From Candidatus Nitrosotenuis sp. (GTDB lineage: Archaea > Thermoproteota > Nitrososphaeria > Nitrososphaerales > Nitrosopumilaceae), in the NCBI GenBank assembly GCA_004322465.1, contig SCVO01000099.1, positions 1-35,050 of the forward strand: 35,050 bases of DNA. Reading direction: 5' to 3'. Positions 1 through 7,631 of the stretch are shown in pieces (position 1 is the stretch's first letter; each line of letters starts with the position of its first letter). The position numbers were made by a program, and so were the translations under genes. The notes under the pieces are model-generated. The model saw nothing but the letters and a program-made list of their open reading frames with translations. It was not told where the DNA came from and searched no databases.

Positions 1-74
1 TACGCGATAGTAACACCTGTAATGCCTATGGCAGTAAGACCCATCCCTGGCATCATGAGGTCCCAATTACTCAT
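1..74 (-). CDS. Small Met-rich membrane protein, 5' part only
   Basis: The reverse strand opens with ATG at 74 and reads MSNWDLMMPGMGLTAIGITG and onward without a stop to the window edge, giving 24 codons. The visible part is Met- and Gly-rich and runs into a hydrophobic stretch, so it is probably the start of a small membrane protein. A TATA-like AATAAGTA (99-106, reverse strand) is centred about 28 bases upstream of the ATG, which fits a leaderless archaeal transcript and supports this start. I do not recognise the family, and the C-terminal part lies outside the window. Confidence 0.6.
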   Translation of the reverse strand, partial: MSNWDLMMPGMGLTAIGITGVTIA

Positions 75-98
75 TTGTGCTTGATGCCTAATGTGAGG

Positions 99-106
99 TA
101 CTTATT
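99..106 (-). promoter_or_regulatory. TATA box for the partial gene at 74
   Basis: AATAAGTA on the reverse strand, centred about 28 bases upstream of the ATG at 74. The spacing matches the archaeal TATA-to-start distance of a leaderless mRNA. From here to 347 I see no convincing gene, only a weak 41-codon reverse frame that I rejected. Confidence 0.4.
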
Positions 107-320
107 CCTTTTGCACCGCTAGCCCGGTCTTGGAAACTAAACAACTATTGGACGATTGCCGTTAACCTGCGGCATCTGATCTCATTTGCATTTTGGAGCA
201 TCTCTGCTGTCTGATCGGATTTTCTGGGTCTGCCCTGTCTGCGCTGATCTGGCGTGATGCGTGGTACTTGGTCTTGCCAGTTTGCATGCGGTTCCATGCA
301 TGATGCGTAAAGCGTTCTGG

Positions 321-330
321 TTTAATTAAA
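321..330 (+). promoter_or_regulatory. TATA box for the gene at 348
   Basis: The palindromic A/T block TTTAATTAAA precedes the ATG at 348 by about 22 bases. It is the only strong A/T box in the 75-347 intergenic region. Transcription would start near 348-352, so the ATG at 348 (leaderless) or 393 (short leader) is favoured over the TTG at 339. Confidence 0.4.
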
Positions 331-347
331 AATGATATTTGTTTGAG

Positions 348-623
348 ATGATCACCGAGCAGTTAATCTTTGATCGTCTGGTTATCTATCAAATGCAGCA
401 TGCCGATAAAGCCAAGATTGGAGTAGTGGTTGGGATATGCCTCATTGTTTTAGTCGCATCCCTGGTGTGGCTTCCTTTTATGAATTCAGATTCCGCCGTG
501 CAAAAAGCTTCTCACAACAGCATCAAAAAGATGGAAGAGTCGGAAGAAAAACTCCTCGGTTTCACAGTGCACGAAAAGGCAGAACTGGAATCAAAGATTG
601 GCGGAAAAATCAGTCTTCCATAA
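348..623 (+). CDS. Small single-pass membrane protein, unknown function
   Basis: An open frame of 91 codons from ATG 348. A short polar N-terminus is followed by one hydrophobic helix at about residues 23-43 (around GVVVGICLIVLVASLVW), then a charged region rich in Glu and Lys (about 55-90) that should lie on one face of the membrane. Start choice is open: TTG 339, ATG 348 and ATG 393 are all in frame, and the TATA box at 321-330 favours 348 or 393. No catalytic motif is visible and I do not recognise the family. The gene stands alone, convergent with the small membrane gene that ends at 670. Confidence 0.6.
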   Translation: MITEQLIFDRLVIYQMQHADKAKIGVVVGICLIVLVASLVWLPFMNSDSAVQKASHNSIKKMEESEEKLLGFTVHEKAELESKIGGKISLP

Positions 624-669
624 TTCCTTTTGCCGTTAGTTTCTGTTGATTTGGGGCTTACTCAAAGAC

Positions 670-876
670 TTAGTGGGCGCTGCCCAAAATTTTAAAGATC
701 TGTTTTTTCTCAAATACTGCGATTCCGATTATTATTACAAGCCCTAGAATCAAGCTTATCTGTTCTGAAATCAATTTTTCTGACACTTGCCATATTCCGC
801 GCCAAAATAAAATCAGCCCTACACCTGTCAGTAAGAGGATCACCGTACGACCGATGTAGTTTGCAGATTCTCCCAT
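670..876 (-). CDS. Small two-helix membrane protein
   Basis: A 68-residue protein with two clear hydrophobic segments at about residues 8-27 and 39-57, joined by a short polar loop with Lys and Glu, and with a Lys-rich C-terminal tail. ATG 876 is supported by an AAATATTTAC-type TATA box at 899-909 on the reverse strand, centred about 28 bases upstream. The protein is presumably in the cytoplasmic membrane. There is no motif that suggests a reaction, and the gene is not clearly in an operon. Confidence 0.6.
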   Translation of the reverse strand: MGESANYIGRTVILLLTGVGLILFWRGIWQVSEKLISEQISLILGLVIIIGIAVFEKKQIFKILGSAH

Positions 877-898
877 GCTATTTGGTGATTTATGGCAC

Positions 899-909
899 GT
901 AAATATTTT
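899..909 (-). promoter_or_regulatory. TATA box for the gene at 876
   Basis: On the reverse strand the block reads AAAATATTTAC and is centred about 28 bases from the ATG at 876. It lies within a forward open frame starting at 892, which is one reason to regard that forward frame as spurious. Confidence 0.45.
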
Positions 910-997
910 CAGAATTCCGCAAACCCTTTTGTAGCCACACGGGTGCCGATTGGGCGCCTTTTCACACCAAATCTAATGGGACTTGGATGGTTAATGC

Positions 998-1879
998 TTA
1001 GTTGTTCTTATATGCCAGGCTGTCTGCCTTTTCAATGTATTCTGTTATCTGCGATATCTTTTGCTCTGCCTTTTTTGCATAGTCATATGATGACTTGAAC
1101 TTGATATGCGAATTATAGTAGTCTGACTGCAGGACCAGCAGGCCACCGTCATACTGTGTTTCTTCTGCGATGCTGAGGTATTTTTTTGCCCACCAGAATG
1201 CGGTCCATGCGTCACTCAGCGCATCCTTTGCTGCCAAGCTGTCATAGGATGCCGCGTTTAGCAGTGACTGCTTTTCGTCTATTTTTGACACAAGCGGAAG
1301 AATTGTTTCGGTTGCAAGGCCTTGGTATTTTTCTGATCTTGCGTGCCAGTCTGCAGAGGTGTTGAATGCAGGCGGCAGTTCAGAGTCCTGCTGCCACGAC
1401 TCATAGTCTTCCACCGTCGGATACATTATGTCATTTGGATCAACACTGTATGGCAGGCCTATTGCGTGACCGAGCTCATGCTTTGTTACCTGCAGCACTT
1501 GATCTGGAGATGCAAGATGCCATTCCCTGTCCTCGAAGAACCCAAGTGTGATTGCCGCTGTCGGCTTGCCGTACACGTTATCCGTTTCTGGGGAATAATA
1601 TCCGAGGTTTCCTTCCCCGTACTGGCTTGCCCACTCTACTACCACGTCCGCCTTGTCGACGATTTGGGTTGTATCGAACTTGAGGCCCGGACTCTTGGCT
1701 TCCCAGTACTGCGTGGCGTTTGTCAGAACGTCCCCGTACTGGCCTTGCCAGTGCTGCGGCATCTTTTCCACGTACATGGTGACTGTCTGCGCATTGGCAT
1801 ACGATACTGTGCCAATACAGAACAGAGTCAGAACTGACATGACTGCCAAGTGTCTTGATTTAGTGCTCAAATCCACCAA
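998..1879 (-). CDS. Secreted matrixin-like metalloprotease with altered third zinc ligand
   Basis: A 293-residue protein with an N-terminal signal peptide (hydrophobic about 11-26, cleavage probably after the ANA at 28-30) and a zincin domain at about 31-170. HELGH (134-138) gives two zinc ligands and the catalytic Glu, followed by Gly141 and a Met-turn NDIMYP (Met152). The metzincin third ligand in HExxHxxGxxH would be residue 144, which here is Tyr. The rest of the block (SVDPNDIMYP) is typical of matrixins. Residues about 185-290 are helical and coiled-coil-like, with no transmembrane anchor. The protein is probably exported and cleaves extracellular proteins or peptides, if it is still active. 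The start is uncertain: TTG 1879, the adjacent GTG, or ATG 1840 (residue 14) all leave a usable signal peptide. Confidence 0.8.
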   Translation of the reverse strand: MVDLSTKSRHLAVMSVLTLFCIGTVSYANAQTVTMYVEKMPQHWQGQYGDVLTNATQYWEAKSPGLKFDTTQIVDKADVVVEWASQYGEGNLGYYSPETDNVYGKPTAAITLGFFEDREWHLASPDQVLQVTKHELGHAIGLPYSVDPNDIMYPTVEDYESWQQDSELPPAFNTSADWHARSEKYQGLATETILPLVSKIDEKQSLLNAASYDSLAAKDALSDAWTAFWWAKKYLSIAEETQYDGGLLVLQSDYYNSHIKFKSSYDYAKKAEQKISQITEYIEKADSLAYKNN

Positions 1880-2072
1880 GACTCACCGTGATCATTCATT
1901 TTGTTAACCTAAAACAAAATGGCATATAGGAACTTTGGAATTTTTGATATTATTTTGATTCCAAAATGGTACGTGAGGCGACTCTGTCTGCGGTGCGAAA
2001 ATTTTATTCTGCCCTGATCTGCACGCCTGAGTTGCCCGTGGACTCTCTTCTGACATTTTAAACTAGAAATAT

Positions 2073-2996
2073 ATGCCTAGTGCGGCAACTTTCAAGAGTT
2101 TGGGATTAAAAGAAATATTAGAAATATCAAAACCTAGGATCGTAGTCCTGCTTGTCATCACTGCCATAACATCGATGTATGCTGCAAGCAAGCTTGTAGG
2201 GCCCGAGCTTAGCACTACTGGACTCTTTCACATAATCATTGCGGGCGCGCTGGCATCTGCAGGATCAAGTGCGCTAAACCATTACTATGACAAGGACATC
2301 GACCCGCTCATGAAAAGAACAAGCACGCGACCTATTCCGTCGGGGCGAATGAAGGCAAGCCATGTTCTGATTTATGGAATAGCGGTAAGCGTCGCATCGG
2401 TAGTGTATGCCGCAATCACATTGAACTGGACTTCGACTTTCTTCATAGGGCTTGGAATATTCTTTTACGTAATCATCTATACTGCGTGGCTTAAGCGGAA
2501 CAATTCCTCAAATATCGTAATTGGCGGATTTGCGGGAAGCGCTGCATCAATGGCCGGGTGGACAGCTGCAACAGGGTTTGTCCCGCCTTATGGAATTGAC
2601 CTGCTTGGCTTCCTAGTTGGCTTTCTGGTGTTTGTCTGGACACCTTCGCACTTTTGGTGTCTTGCAATGAAGATACGGGACGACTATGCAGAAGCAAAGG
2701 TGCCTATGCTGCCAGTGCTGATAGGGATGCACAAAACGTCAAAGTACATTTTGGCAAACACCGCAATACTGCTTCCGTATTCTCTTGCGCTGTCCTTTAT
2801 CCCGAACGGACTTGGAATAGTATACTTTGTAGTTGCGGCAGCGAGCGGGGGCCTGATGCTGGTGTACCATTACAAATTGACAAAGAACCCGACTTCGGAC
2901 TTTGCGTGGAAGGCGTACAAGGTTACTGCGCCGTACCTGACAATAATTTTCGTAGCCATCGCGCTTGACGCGGCATTCCACTTTAGGTTCTTCTAG
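2073..2996 (+). CDS. ctaB: Protoheme IX farnesyltransferase (heme O synthase)
   Basis: A 307-residue UbiA-superfamily polytopic membrane prenyltransferase. CtaB transfers a farnesyl group to the vinyl side chain of heme B to give heme O, the precursor of heme A for terminal oxidases. The first Asp motif NHYYDKDID (Asn69, Asp73, Asp77) binds the prenyl diphosphate through Mg2+. PSHFWCLA (191-198) is a hallmark of CtaB among UbiA proteins, and the second Asp motif is DDYAEAKVPML (203-213). About eight to nine hydrophobic helices are spread over the length, which is normal for the family. The stop codon shares CTAG (2993-2996) with the stop of the convergent winged-helix gene. ATG 2073 gives the expected length. 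The A/T block at 2056-2063 is too close to it for a leaderless start, so the exact 5' end is unsettled. Confidence 0.93.
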   Translation: MPSAATFKSLGLKEILEISKPRIVVLLVITAITSMYAASKLVGPELSTTGLFHIIIAGALASAGSSALNHYYDKDIDPLMKRTSTRPIPSGRMKASHVLIYGIAVSVASVVYAAITLNWTSTFFIGLGIFFYVIIYTAWLKRNNSSNIVIGGFAGSAASMAGWTAATGFVPPYGIDLLGFLVGFLVFVWTPSHFWCLAMKIRDDYAEAKVPMLPVLIGMHKTSKYILANTAILLPYSLALSFIPNGLGIVYFVVAAASGGLMLVYHYKLTKNPTSDFAWKAYKVTAPYLTIIFVAIALDAAFHFRFF

Positions 2997-3298
2997 TTTT
3001 CTTCTTCTACGCCTGGGAACGATGCCTCGTAGTCCTTTTCCATCGTCTCTCTGTTTTGTTTTTCGTACTCGTCTTCCTCTGCTTCCGGAACTATTGCCTC
3101 GACTCGCCTGGTGTCCTTTGTGAGCCATGACACCCTTACCAGTCCTAGTATCTCAAGGTCCAGCAGAATCTTGTTGAACCTGTCCTCTGGAAGAATGATT
3201 CCTGATTTTACCAGGCTCTTGGTCAGAGCCTCGTCTGTCATGGAGGTCGCGCTCTTGATTTTCTCGTACACTACGTTTCTTAATGGAAGTTCTGTCAT
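2993..3298 (-). CDS. Winged-helix protein with acidic tail
   Basis: A 101-residue protein. Residues about 1-65 have the length and pattern of a winged helix-turn-helix: three helices, with EDRFNKILLDLEILGLVRV as the recognition-helix and wing region. Residues 70-101 form an acidic, Glu-rich tail (EAEEDEYEKQ). It lies 5 bases after the Cdc48 gene on the same strand, so it is probably translated from the same message. It could bind DNA, or use the wing as a protein-protein module as several eukaryotic p97 and ESCRT-associated winged helices do; the sequence does not decide between these. The stop overlaps the ctaB stop at CTAG. Confidence 0.65.
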   Translation of the reverse strand: MTELPLRNVVYEKIKSATSMTDEALTKSLVKSGIILPEDRFNKILLDLEILGLVRVSWLTKDTRRVEAIVPEAEEDEYEKQNRETMEKDYEASFPGVEEEN

Positions 3299-3303
3299 GT
3301 TTG

Positions 3304-5475
3304 TTAACCGTAAAAGGTCTTGTCTATTGGTTTGGGAACGACGTTAGAAATAGTTTCCCTTATTGCGGTGTACCACTGGTCCACTTCCTTTGTGATTGAC
3401 GGCTTGATCTTCTTTAGCGCCGACGCAAAATCCGAGCTTCCAATCTTGGCGGAGTTGTTCTGCATTGCGTGCACTCCTGCTTCCCTGCACAGAGCCACCA
3501 AGTCAGCGCCGGTGTAGTTTTGCGTGGAGACTGAAATCTCTTCCAGGTTGACATCTTCTGATAGCGGCATCTTCTCCGTTAGTATTTTGATTATCTCAAG
3601 TCTTCCCTTTTCGTCTGGCTGCTGTACGAACAGGACCGGCTCGAGTCTTCCGGGCCTTAGCAGGGAGTGGTCTAGCAGGTCTGGCCTGTTTGTTATTCCG
3701 ATTACCACGACTCTTGCAGAGCCGCTCTCCTCCATCTCCGTTAGCAGCTGGCTGAGGATTGTCTGCCCGATTCCTGCCTCCTCGCCGGACTTCATTCTGG
3801 CAAGCGAGTCCATCTCGTCAAAAATTATTACACAGGGAGCAGACGTCTTTGCCTTTCTGAAGATTTCCCTGATTGCCTTTTCCGACTCTCCGATCCATTT
3901 TGATAGGATCTCGGGGCCCCTGACAAGTATCATGTTGCTTCCGCTCTCTGTGGCCACCGCCCTCGCAAGGAGTGTCTTTCCGCATCCCGGCGGACCGTAC
4001 AGCAGGACTCCCTTTGGCGGCTTGATTCCCATGTTGTAGAACTTTTGCGGCTCTTTTAGCGCGATAATCAAATTGTCCTGGAGTGTTATCTTTACGTCCT
4101 CAAGGCCCCCTACCTCGTTCCAGAATACCTTTGGTCGCTCCACATAGAACTCCCTCATCGCAGTCGGGACTACCTCGTGCATTGCGTCGTAAAAGTCCTG
4201 GAAATTAATGTCAAGTTTTTGCAAAACTTCTGCTGAAACCTTTTCTGTTTCAAGATCAATATCCGGCAGATATCTTCTGATTGCCTTTAGCGCCGCCTCT
4301 CTGCACAGCGACTTGATGTCTGCGCCGGTGTACCCGTGCAGTTCCGATGCAAGTCTCCTCGACTCTACATCTTCTGCAATGGGCATTCCGCGCGTGTGTA
4401 TCTGCAGTATCTCGTATCTTCCGTCCGCGTTTGGAACTGACACCTCGATTTCTCTGTCGAATCTTCCTGGCCTTCTGAGTGCGGGATCCACGCTGTCCGG
4501 CCTGTTTGTTGCGCCAAGCACTATTACGTTTCCGCGGTCTGTCAGCCCGTCCATCAGTGCGAGCAGCTGTGCGACTACTCTTTTCTCAACATCGCCGTAT
4601 GCCTCCTCTCGCTTTGGAGCTATGGCGTCTATCTCGTCAATGAATATTATGCTTGGAGAGTTGTCCTTTGCCTCCTTGAATATGTCCCGGAGCTTTGCCT
4701 CCGTCTCCCCGTAATACTTGTTCATTATTTCGGGGCCGTTAATCGAATACATGTTTGCCTCAGACTCGCTTGCCAGTACCTTTGCAATCAATGTCTTTCC
4801 GCATCCCGGAGGTCCGTACAAAAGAATTCCGCTGTGCGGCTCGATTCCCAACCTGTCAAAGATTTCGGGGTGCCTCAGCGGCAGCTCGACTATCTCCCGC
4901 ATCACCTTGATTTCGTTTCTGAGCCCGCCCACCTCGTCGTACGTCACGCGGATCTTTTTGTCAGTAACCTTGTCTGACGATATGGAAAACTCGGTGGTCC
5001 TGTCTATTGTTACGATTCCCTTTGGCGCAGTCTTGCTTATTTTAAAATCCATAGAGTTGCCAAGTATCATGACGGAGATTTCGTCTCCCTGGCAGAACGG
5101 CAGCCCCTTGAGTCTGTTCTTTACAAAGTCCGTAAACTCCTTGTCTACCGTTACCACGTCGCTTACCGGGAGCAGGACAATTGTCTTTGCTACCTTTGTT
5201 ACTGCCTTTTTGATTTTTACAATGTCGTTTAGTGCACTGCCGAGGTTCTTTCTTGTCTGGCCGTCTATTCTTACGACGTCTGGGAACTTGTCGTCCTCGT
5301 CCGTCGGCCATGCAACTGCGCAGCTTGTGCGCTTGCCTGTAATTTCAATAATGTCACCGGGGTTAACCTTGAGAAAGTCCATCGCGTCAGGACCAATCCT
5401 TGCGCGCTTTTTTCCGACGTCCCTTTGCTTTGCCTCGCCTACTCGCATTTGCAAAGGTTCGTCCTTGCGTGCCAA
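3304..5475 (-). CDS. cdc48: Cdc48/p97/VAT-type AAA+ ATPase with C-terminal HbYX motif
   Basis: A 723-residue tandem AAA+ unfoldase. Residues about 5-170 are the Cdc48 N-domain (double-psi barrel plus second lobe). D1 has Walker A GPPGCGKT at 221-228, Walker B IIFIDE at 276-281 and the arginine-finger block RRPGRFDRE around 334-342. D2 has Walker A at 494-501, Walker B VIIFDE at 549-554 and RPGRLE in place of the more usual RPGRFD. The last residues are Phe-Tyr-Gly, a match to the HbYX (hydrophobic-Tyr-any) tail with which proteasomal ATPases and archaeal Cdc48 dock on the 20S proteasome. It extracts and unfolds proteins with ATP, in the cytoplasm. It is third in an apparent minus-strand operon after the zinc ribbon and aEF-1beta, 5 bases behind the latter. 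Length and motifs are normal. Confidence 0.95.
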   Translation of the reverse strand: MARKDEPLQMRVGEAKQRDVGKKRARIGPDAMDFLKVNPGDIIEITGKRTSCAVAWPTDEDDKFPDVVRIDGQTRKNLGSALNDIVKIKKAVTKVAKTIVLLPVSDVVTVDKEFTDFVKNRLKGLPFCQGDEISVMILGNSMDFKISKTAPKGIVTIDRTTEFSISSDKVTDKKIRVTYDEVGGLRNEIKVMREIVELPLRHPEIFDRLGIEPHSGILLYGPPGCGKTLIAKVLASESEANMYSINGPEIMNKYYGETEAKLRDIFKEAKDNSPSIIFIDEIDAIAPKREEAYGDVEKRVVAQLLALMDGLTDRGNVIVLGATNRPDSVDPALRRPGRFDREIEVSVPNADGRYEILQIHTRGMPIAEDVESRRLASELHGYTGADIKSLCREAALKAIRRYLPDIDLETEKVSAEVLQKLDINFQDFYDAMHEVVPTAMREFYVERPKVFWNEVGGLEDVKITLQDNLIIALKEPQKFYNMGIKPPKGVLLYGPPGCGKTLLARAVATESGSNMILVRGPEILSKWIGESEKAIREIFRKAKTSAPCVIIFDEMDSLARMKSGEEAGIGQTILSQLLTEMEESGSARVVVIGITNRPDLLDHSLLRPGRLEPVLFVQQPDEKGRLEIIKILTEKMPLSEDVNLEEISVSTQNYTGADLVALCREAGVHAMQNNSAKIGSSDFASALKKIKPSITKEVDQWYTAIRETISNVVPKPIDKTFYG

Positions 5476-5480
5476 TTAGC

Positions 5481-5762
5481 TCACTTCACATCTACTGATT
5501 TTCTGCTCATGTTGAGCACTTCGAACTCGCTTACGCCGTCAACTGATCTTATTGCGTTTTCCAAAAGATCCATCTGGCCTTCCTTGTCGTCCAAGCTGAA
5601 TTCCGCCTTGATAAAGTACAAGCCAAAAGCAAGCGGCTCTTTTGTGTATTTTTCCAGGGTGATTCCTGCGTCTATCTTTGATTGAACTGCCTTTGCCAGG
5701 ATATCCAAATCTATGTCCGTCCCTGTCGGAAGAATTTTTGTTATCAAGAGTAAGCGTGCCAT
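5481..5762 (-). CDS. ef1b: Archaeal elongation factor 1-beta (nucleotide exchange factor)
   Basis: A 93-residue protein of the EF-1beta/delta guanine-exchange domain family, which releases GDP from aEF-1alpha during translation elongation. The N-terminus [20 protein letters not shown] and the core around [16 protein letters not shown] match the ferredoxin-like fold and the usual archaeal length of about 88-93. The open frame extends upstream to 5786, but ATG 5762 is preferred because it gives the family N-terminus and lies 4 bases after the upstream zinc-ribbon gene. The Cdc48 gene follows after 5 bases. The order zinc ribbon then aEF-1beta is a recurrent archaeal arrangement, as I recall it. 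Confidence 0.92.
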   Translation of the reverse strand: MARLLLITKILPTGTDIDLDILAKAVQSKIDAGITLEKYTKEPLAFGLYFIKAEFSLDDKEGQMDLLENAIRSVDGVSEFEVLNMSRKSVDVK

Positions 5763-5766
5763 TTTT

Positions 5767-5943
5767 CTATGGTCCTTGAAAACCACATGATCCGCAAGTG
5801 TATGATCTTGCTGCCTCTCTGCAGCTCTCGCATCTCCAAATTAGGACTGTGCCGCATTCTGGACAGTTAAACTTGACACACTTGTCGTTTGGCATAATGT
5901 GTCTGTGACAGCAACTGCATACTGGAAGCGCCAATGTTGACAT
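5767..5943 (-). CDS. Small zinc-ribbon protein, aEF-1beta operon partner
   Basis: A 58-residue protein. It begins [20 protein letters not shown] and continues with four Cys pairs: Cys9/Cys12 and Cys27/Cys30 (CPEC), then Cys38/Cys41 (CESC) and Cys50/Cys53 (CGSC), ending GFQGP. This is the archaeal zinc-ribbon RNA-binding-type protein (two zinc sites) commonly found beside EF-1beta; an RNA or ribosome role is inferred from that family. It heads the apparent operon with aEF-1beta, Cdc48 and the winged-helix gene. A strong TATA box (CTATAAAT, 5968-5975 reverse strand) lies about 28 bases before ATG 5943, so the message is probably leaderless. Confidence 0.88.
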   Translation of the reverse strand: MSTLALPVCSCCHRHIMPNDKCVKFNCPECGTVLIWRCESCREAARSYTCGSCGFQGP

Positions 5944-5967
5944 GTAGCTGTCTTTTTTTGCGACTGC

Positions 5968-5975
5968 ATTTATAG
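5968..5975 (-). promoter_or_regulatory. TATA box of the zinc ribbon / aEF-1beta / cdc48 operon
   Basis: The reverse strand reads CTATAAAT, a textbook archaeal TATA box, centred about 28 bases before ATG 5943. I see no equally good box between the four genes, consistent with one transcript. Confidence 0.6.
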
Positions 5976-5994
5976 CTTGCTCGACTTTTTGGTA

Positions 5995-7131
5995 TTAGCC
6001 TAGGATCTTTCTGATTTCCGAACCGAAAATTGTTTGCGCCACTTTGAGCGAGCCCTTGAGCCCTAGCATCTTTATGATTGCAGATGTGTGAAAATCAAAA
6101 TCGTCATTGTCCGACATGTCGGAAATAATCTCAGGTGTTATGGAGCCAAACAGAGCATCAATCGACTTGTTGTCGAGTCGCTCCAGCATTTTTCTTGCAA
6201 ACAGCTGCCTCTCGAACTCTTTTCCGAATTTTTCAGTCCATGACTTTTGGTACGATTTTAGCTCGTCGTGTTTTTTAGTTTCCAAGAACTTTGAGATTGC
6301 CCTTCCAGCATAAATCCCTCCGAGCCCACAGGAATAGATTCCGCCTGCAGTGGTTGGCTTTGACTGCCCGGCGGCATCGCCAACTGTTACGGTGTTCCCT
6401 GAGACAAAGTTTTCGACTGGGCCGTTTACCCAGATTGGGGCAAATACCTTTCTGATTATGGAGTGCTTTCCTTTCTGATCAAGGAATTTTTCCAGTGCCT
6501 GCATCGCGCTTATGTTTTTTCCCGCAACGCCTACCTTACCTGCACCACCGCACGATGGTATGACCCACGAGAAAAATCCCGGATACTTTACTGCGTCAAA
6601 GTTCACTTCCACCTTTCCCTTTTCTATCCAGTCCGCATAGATCTCGTACTGCGCCGACTGGAGTATCCCGGTCCTGTCCTTTTGGATGAGTGCCGACACT
6701 CCGCGGGCATCCACTAGTATCTTGAAATCGACTTCGCCTGCGGTTGTGACGATTCGGTTTTCCCTGATTTCCTTAAATGACGTCTTTACTCTAATTTCTG
6801 CGCCGTTTTTCTGCGCCTGGCGCGCGACTTGCTTGTCAAGCTCGCGCCGGTTGATGACTGAGACGTTTTGCTTTTTTGCGTCAAGCGTTATTTTTTTTCC
6901 TCCGGGGGAACTGATTTCCGCGCGCGTAATCTGGCTGTCAAACGTCTTGCCTGACGGGATTACCCCGAGGTCCTCCATGCCGGATACGCTGACAAGTCCG
7001 CCGCAGTGCTCCGGGGAGCCTATCTCAAAGTCTTCTTCTATTACAAGCACGCTGTGCCCCCTTGCGGCGATTTCCCTTGCACAGAACAGGCCGGCGACAC
7101 TGCCGCCTGCAACAACTGCGTCGTAGGACAT
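5995..7131 (-). CDS. Geranylgeranyl reductase family FAD-dependent oxidoreductase
   Basis: A 378-residue flavoprotein. The N-terminal Rossmann motif around AGGSVAGLF (8-16) binds FAD, followed by the acidic end of beta-2 (VIEE, 30-33). PEHCGGLVS (40-48) and YPGFFSWVIP (183-192) correspond to the conserved Cys and the PxxYxWxFP-like motif of the family. GDAAGQSKPTTAGG (251-264) is the second FAD-binding motif. Family members saturate the geranylgeranyl chains of archaeal lipids or of prenylquinones. Which substrate this copy uses cannot be read from the sequence, and archaea often carry several paralogues. ATG 7131 is supported by an A/T-rich TATA box at 7152-7163, about 26 bases upstream. It is monocistronic and divergent from pth2. 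Confidence 0.88.
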   Translation of the reverse strand: MSYDAVVAGGSVAGLFCAREIAARGHSVLVIEEDFEIGSPEHCGGLVSVSGMEDLGVIPSGKTFDSQITRAEISSPGGKKITLDAKKQNVSVINRRELDKQVARQAQKNGAEIRVKTSFKEIRENRIVTTAGEVDFKILVDARGVSALIQKDRTGILQSAQYEIYADWIEKGKVEVNFDAVKYPGFFSWVIPSCGGAGKVGVAGKNISAMQALEKFLDQKGKHSIIRKVFAPIWVNGPVENFVSGNTVTVGDAAGQSKPTTAGGIYSCGLGGIYAGRAISKFLETKKHDELKSYQKSWTEKFGKEFERQLFARKMLERLDNKSIDALFGSITPEIISDMSDNDDFDFHTSAIIKMLGLKGSLKVAQTIFGSEIRKILG

Positions 7132-7151
7132 TTCGTTGTTTTTTGATTTGG

Positions 7152-7163
7152 ATTAATTTAATT
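7152..7163 (-). promoter_or_regulatory. TATA box for the geranylgeranyl reductase gene
   Basis: The reverse strand reads AATTAAATTAAT, centred 26-27 bases before ATG 7131. It lies in the 101-base divergent region shared with pth2. The other side has no comparably good box. Confidence 0.5.
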
Positions 7164-7232
7164 CATCGCAGCCTTGCTCCGTGCCGGGACTCGCTCAAAA
7201 GTTTTTCAATGGATTGTTTGCCAGTGTAGTTG

Positions 7233-7586
7233 ATGAGTCCAATAAAGCAGGTGATTGTGGTGAGGGCAGACCTTGGCATGGGAAAAGGAAAAATCGCAGC
7301 ACAGGTCGGACACGCGTGCGTCCTCGGCGCAGAACATGTGAGGAAGGCTCATCCAAGCTGGTTTGAAAAGTGGTGGGCAGGCCAGGCAAAAATTGTGCTA
7401 AAGGTAAACAGCCACAAGGAACTGGATGAAGTAAAGATGGCCGCAATAGAGTTGAATCTTCCGTGGTCCGAAGTGACCGACGCAGGTCACACGCAGATTG
7501 CCCCTGGGACAGTTACGTGCATTTCGATTGGTCCCGCACCGGAGGATCTGATTGACAAAATAACGCGCGACCTTAAATTATTGTAG
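7233..7586 (+). CDS. pth2: Peptidyl-tRNA hydrolase, archaeal/eukaryotic type (Pth2)
   Basis: A 117-residue protein of the Pth2 (Bit1-like) family, which cleaves the ester bond of peptidyl-tRNAs released from stalled ribosomes. The signature GMGKGKIAAQVGHA (15-28) and the TDAGHTQIAPGT block (82-93, Asp83) are the conserved active-site regions, and the length is normal. ATG 7233 is chosen over the TTG immediately upstream at 7230. It acts in the cytoplasm. A run of six T (7588-7593) just after the stop could terminate it, separating it from the Vgb-like gene that has its own TATA box. Confidence 0.95.
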   Translation: MSPIKQVIVVRADLGMGKGKIAAQVGHACVLGAEHVRKAHPSWFEKWWAGQAKIVLKVNSHKELDEVKMAAIELNLPWSEVTDAGHTQIAPGTVTCISIGPAPEDLIDKITRDLKLL

Positions 7587-7587
7587 A

Positions 7588-7593
7588 TTTTTT
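7588..7593 (+). terminator. Oligo-T terminator candidate after pth2
   Basis: Six T in a row begin two bases after the pth2 stop codon. Archaeal RNA polymerase stops at short T runs. The next gene has an independent TATA box at 7603-7608, which fits a transcript boundary here. Confidence 0.35.
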
Positions 7594-7602
7594 CAGAATG
7601 GG

Positions 7603-7608
7603 TTATAA
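7603..7608 (+). promoter_or_regulatory. TATA box for the Vgb-like gene
   Basis: TTATAA within GGTTATAACAAGG, centred 26-27 bases before the GTG at 7632. The spacing supports GTG as the start of a leaderless mRNA. Confidence 0.5.
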
Positions 7609-7631
7609 CAAGGTAAAGTAAATTCCGACTT

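Noticed and set aside
162-287. Reverse-strand frame of 41 codons (MQTGKTKYHASRQ...) in the intergenic region
   Set aside because: No TATA box at the right distance, no recognisable domain, and odd Arg/Gln-rich composition. It could be real, but the sequence does not support a call.
75-320. Possible tRNA or structured RNA in the first intergenic region
   Set aside because: GGTTCCATGCA looks like part of a T-arm, but no acceptor, D-arm or anticodon stem could be fitted around it.
892-1098. Forward 68-codon open frame near the matrixin-like gene
   Set aside because: It overlaps the TATA box of the minus-strand gene at 876 and runs into the 3' end of the minus-strand protease gene. It has no promoter of its own and composition unlike the real genes.
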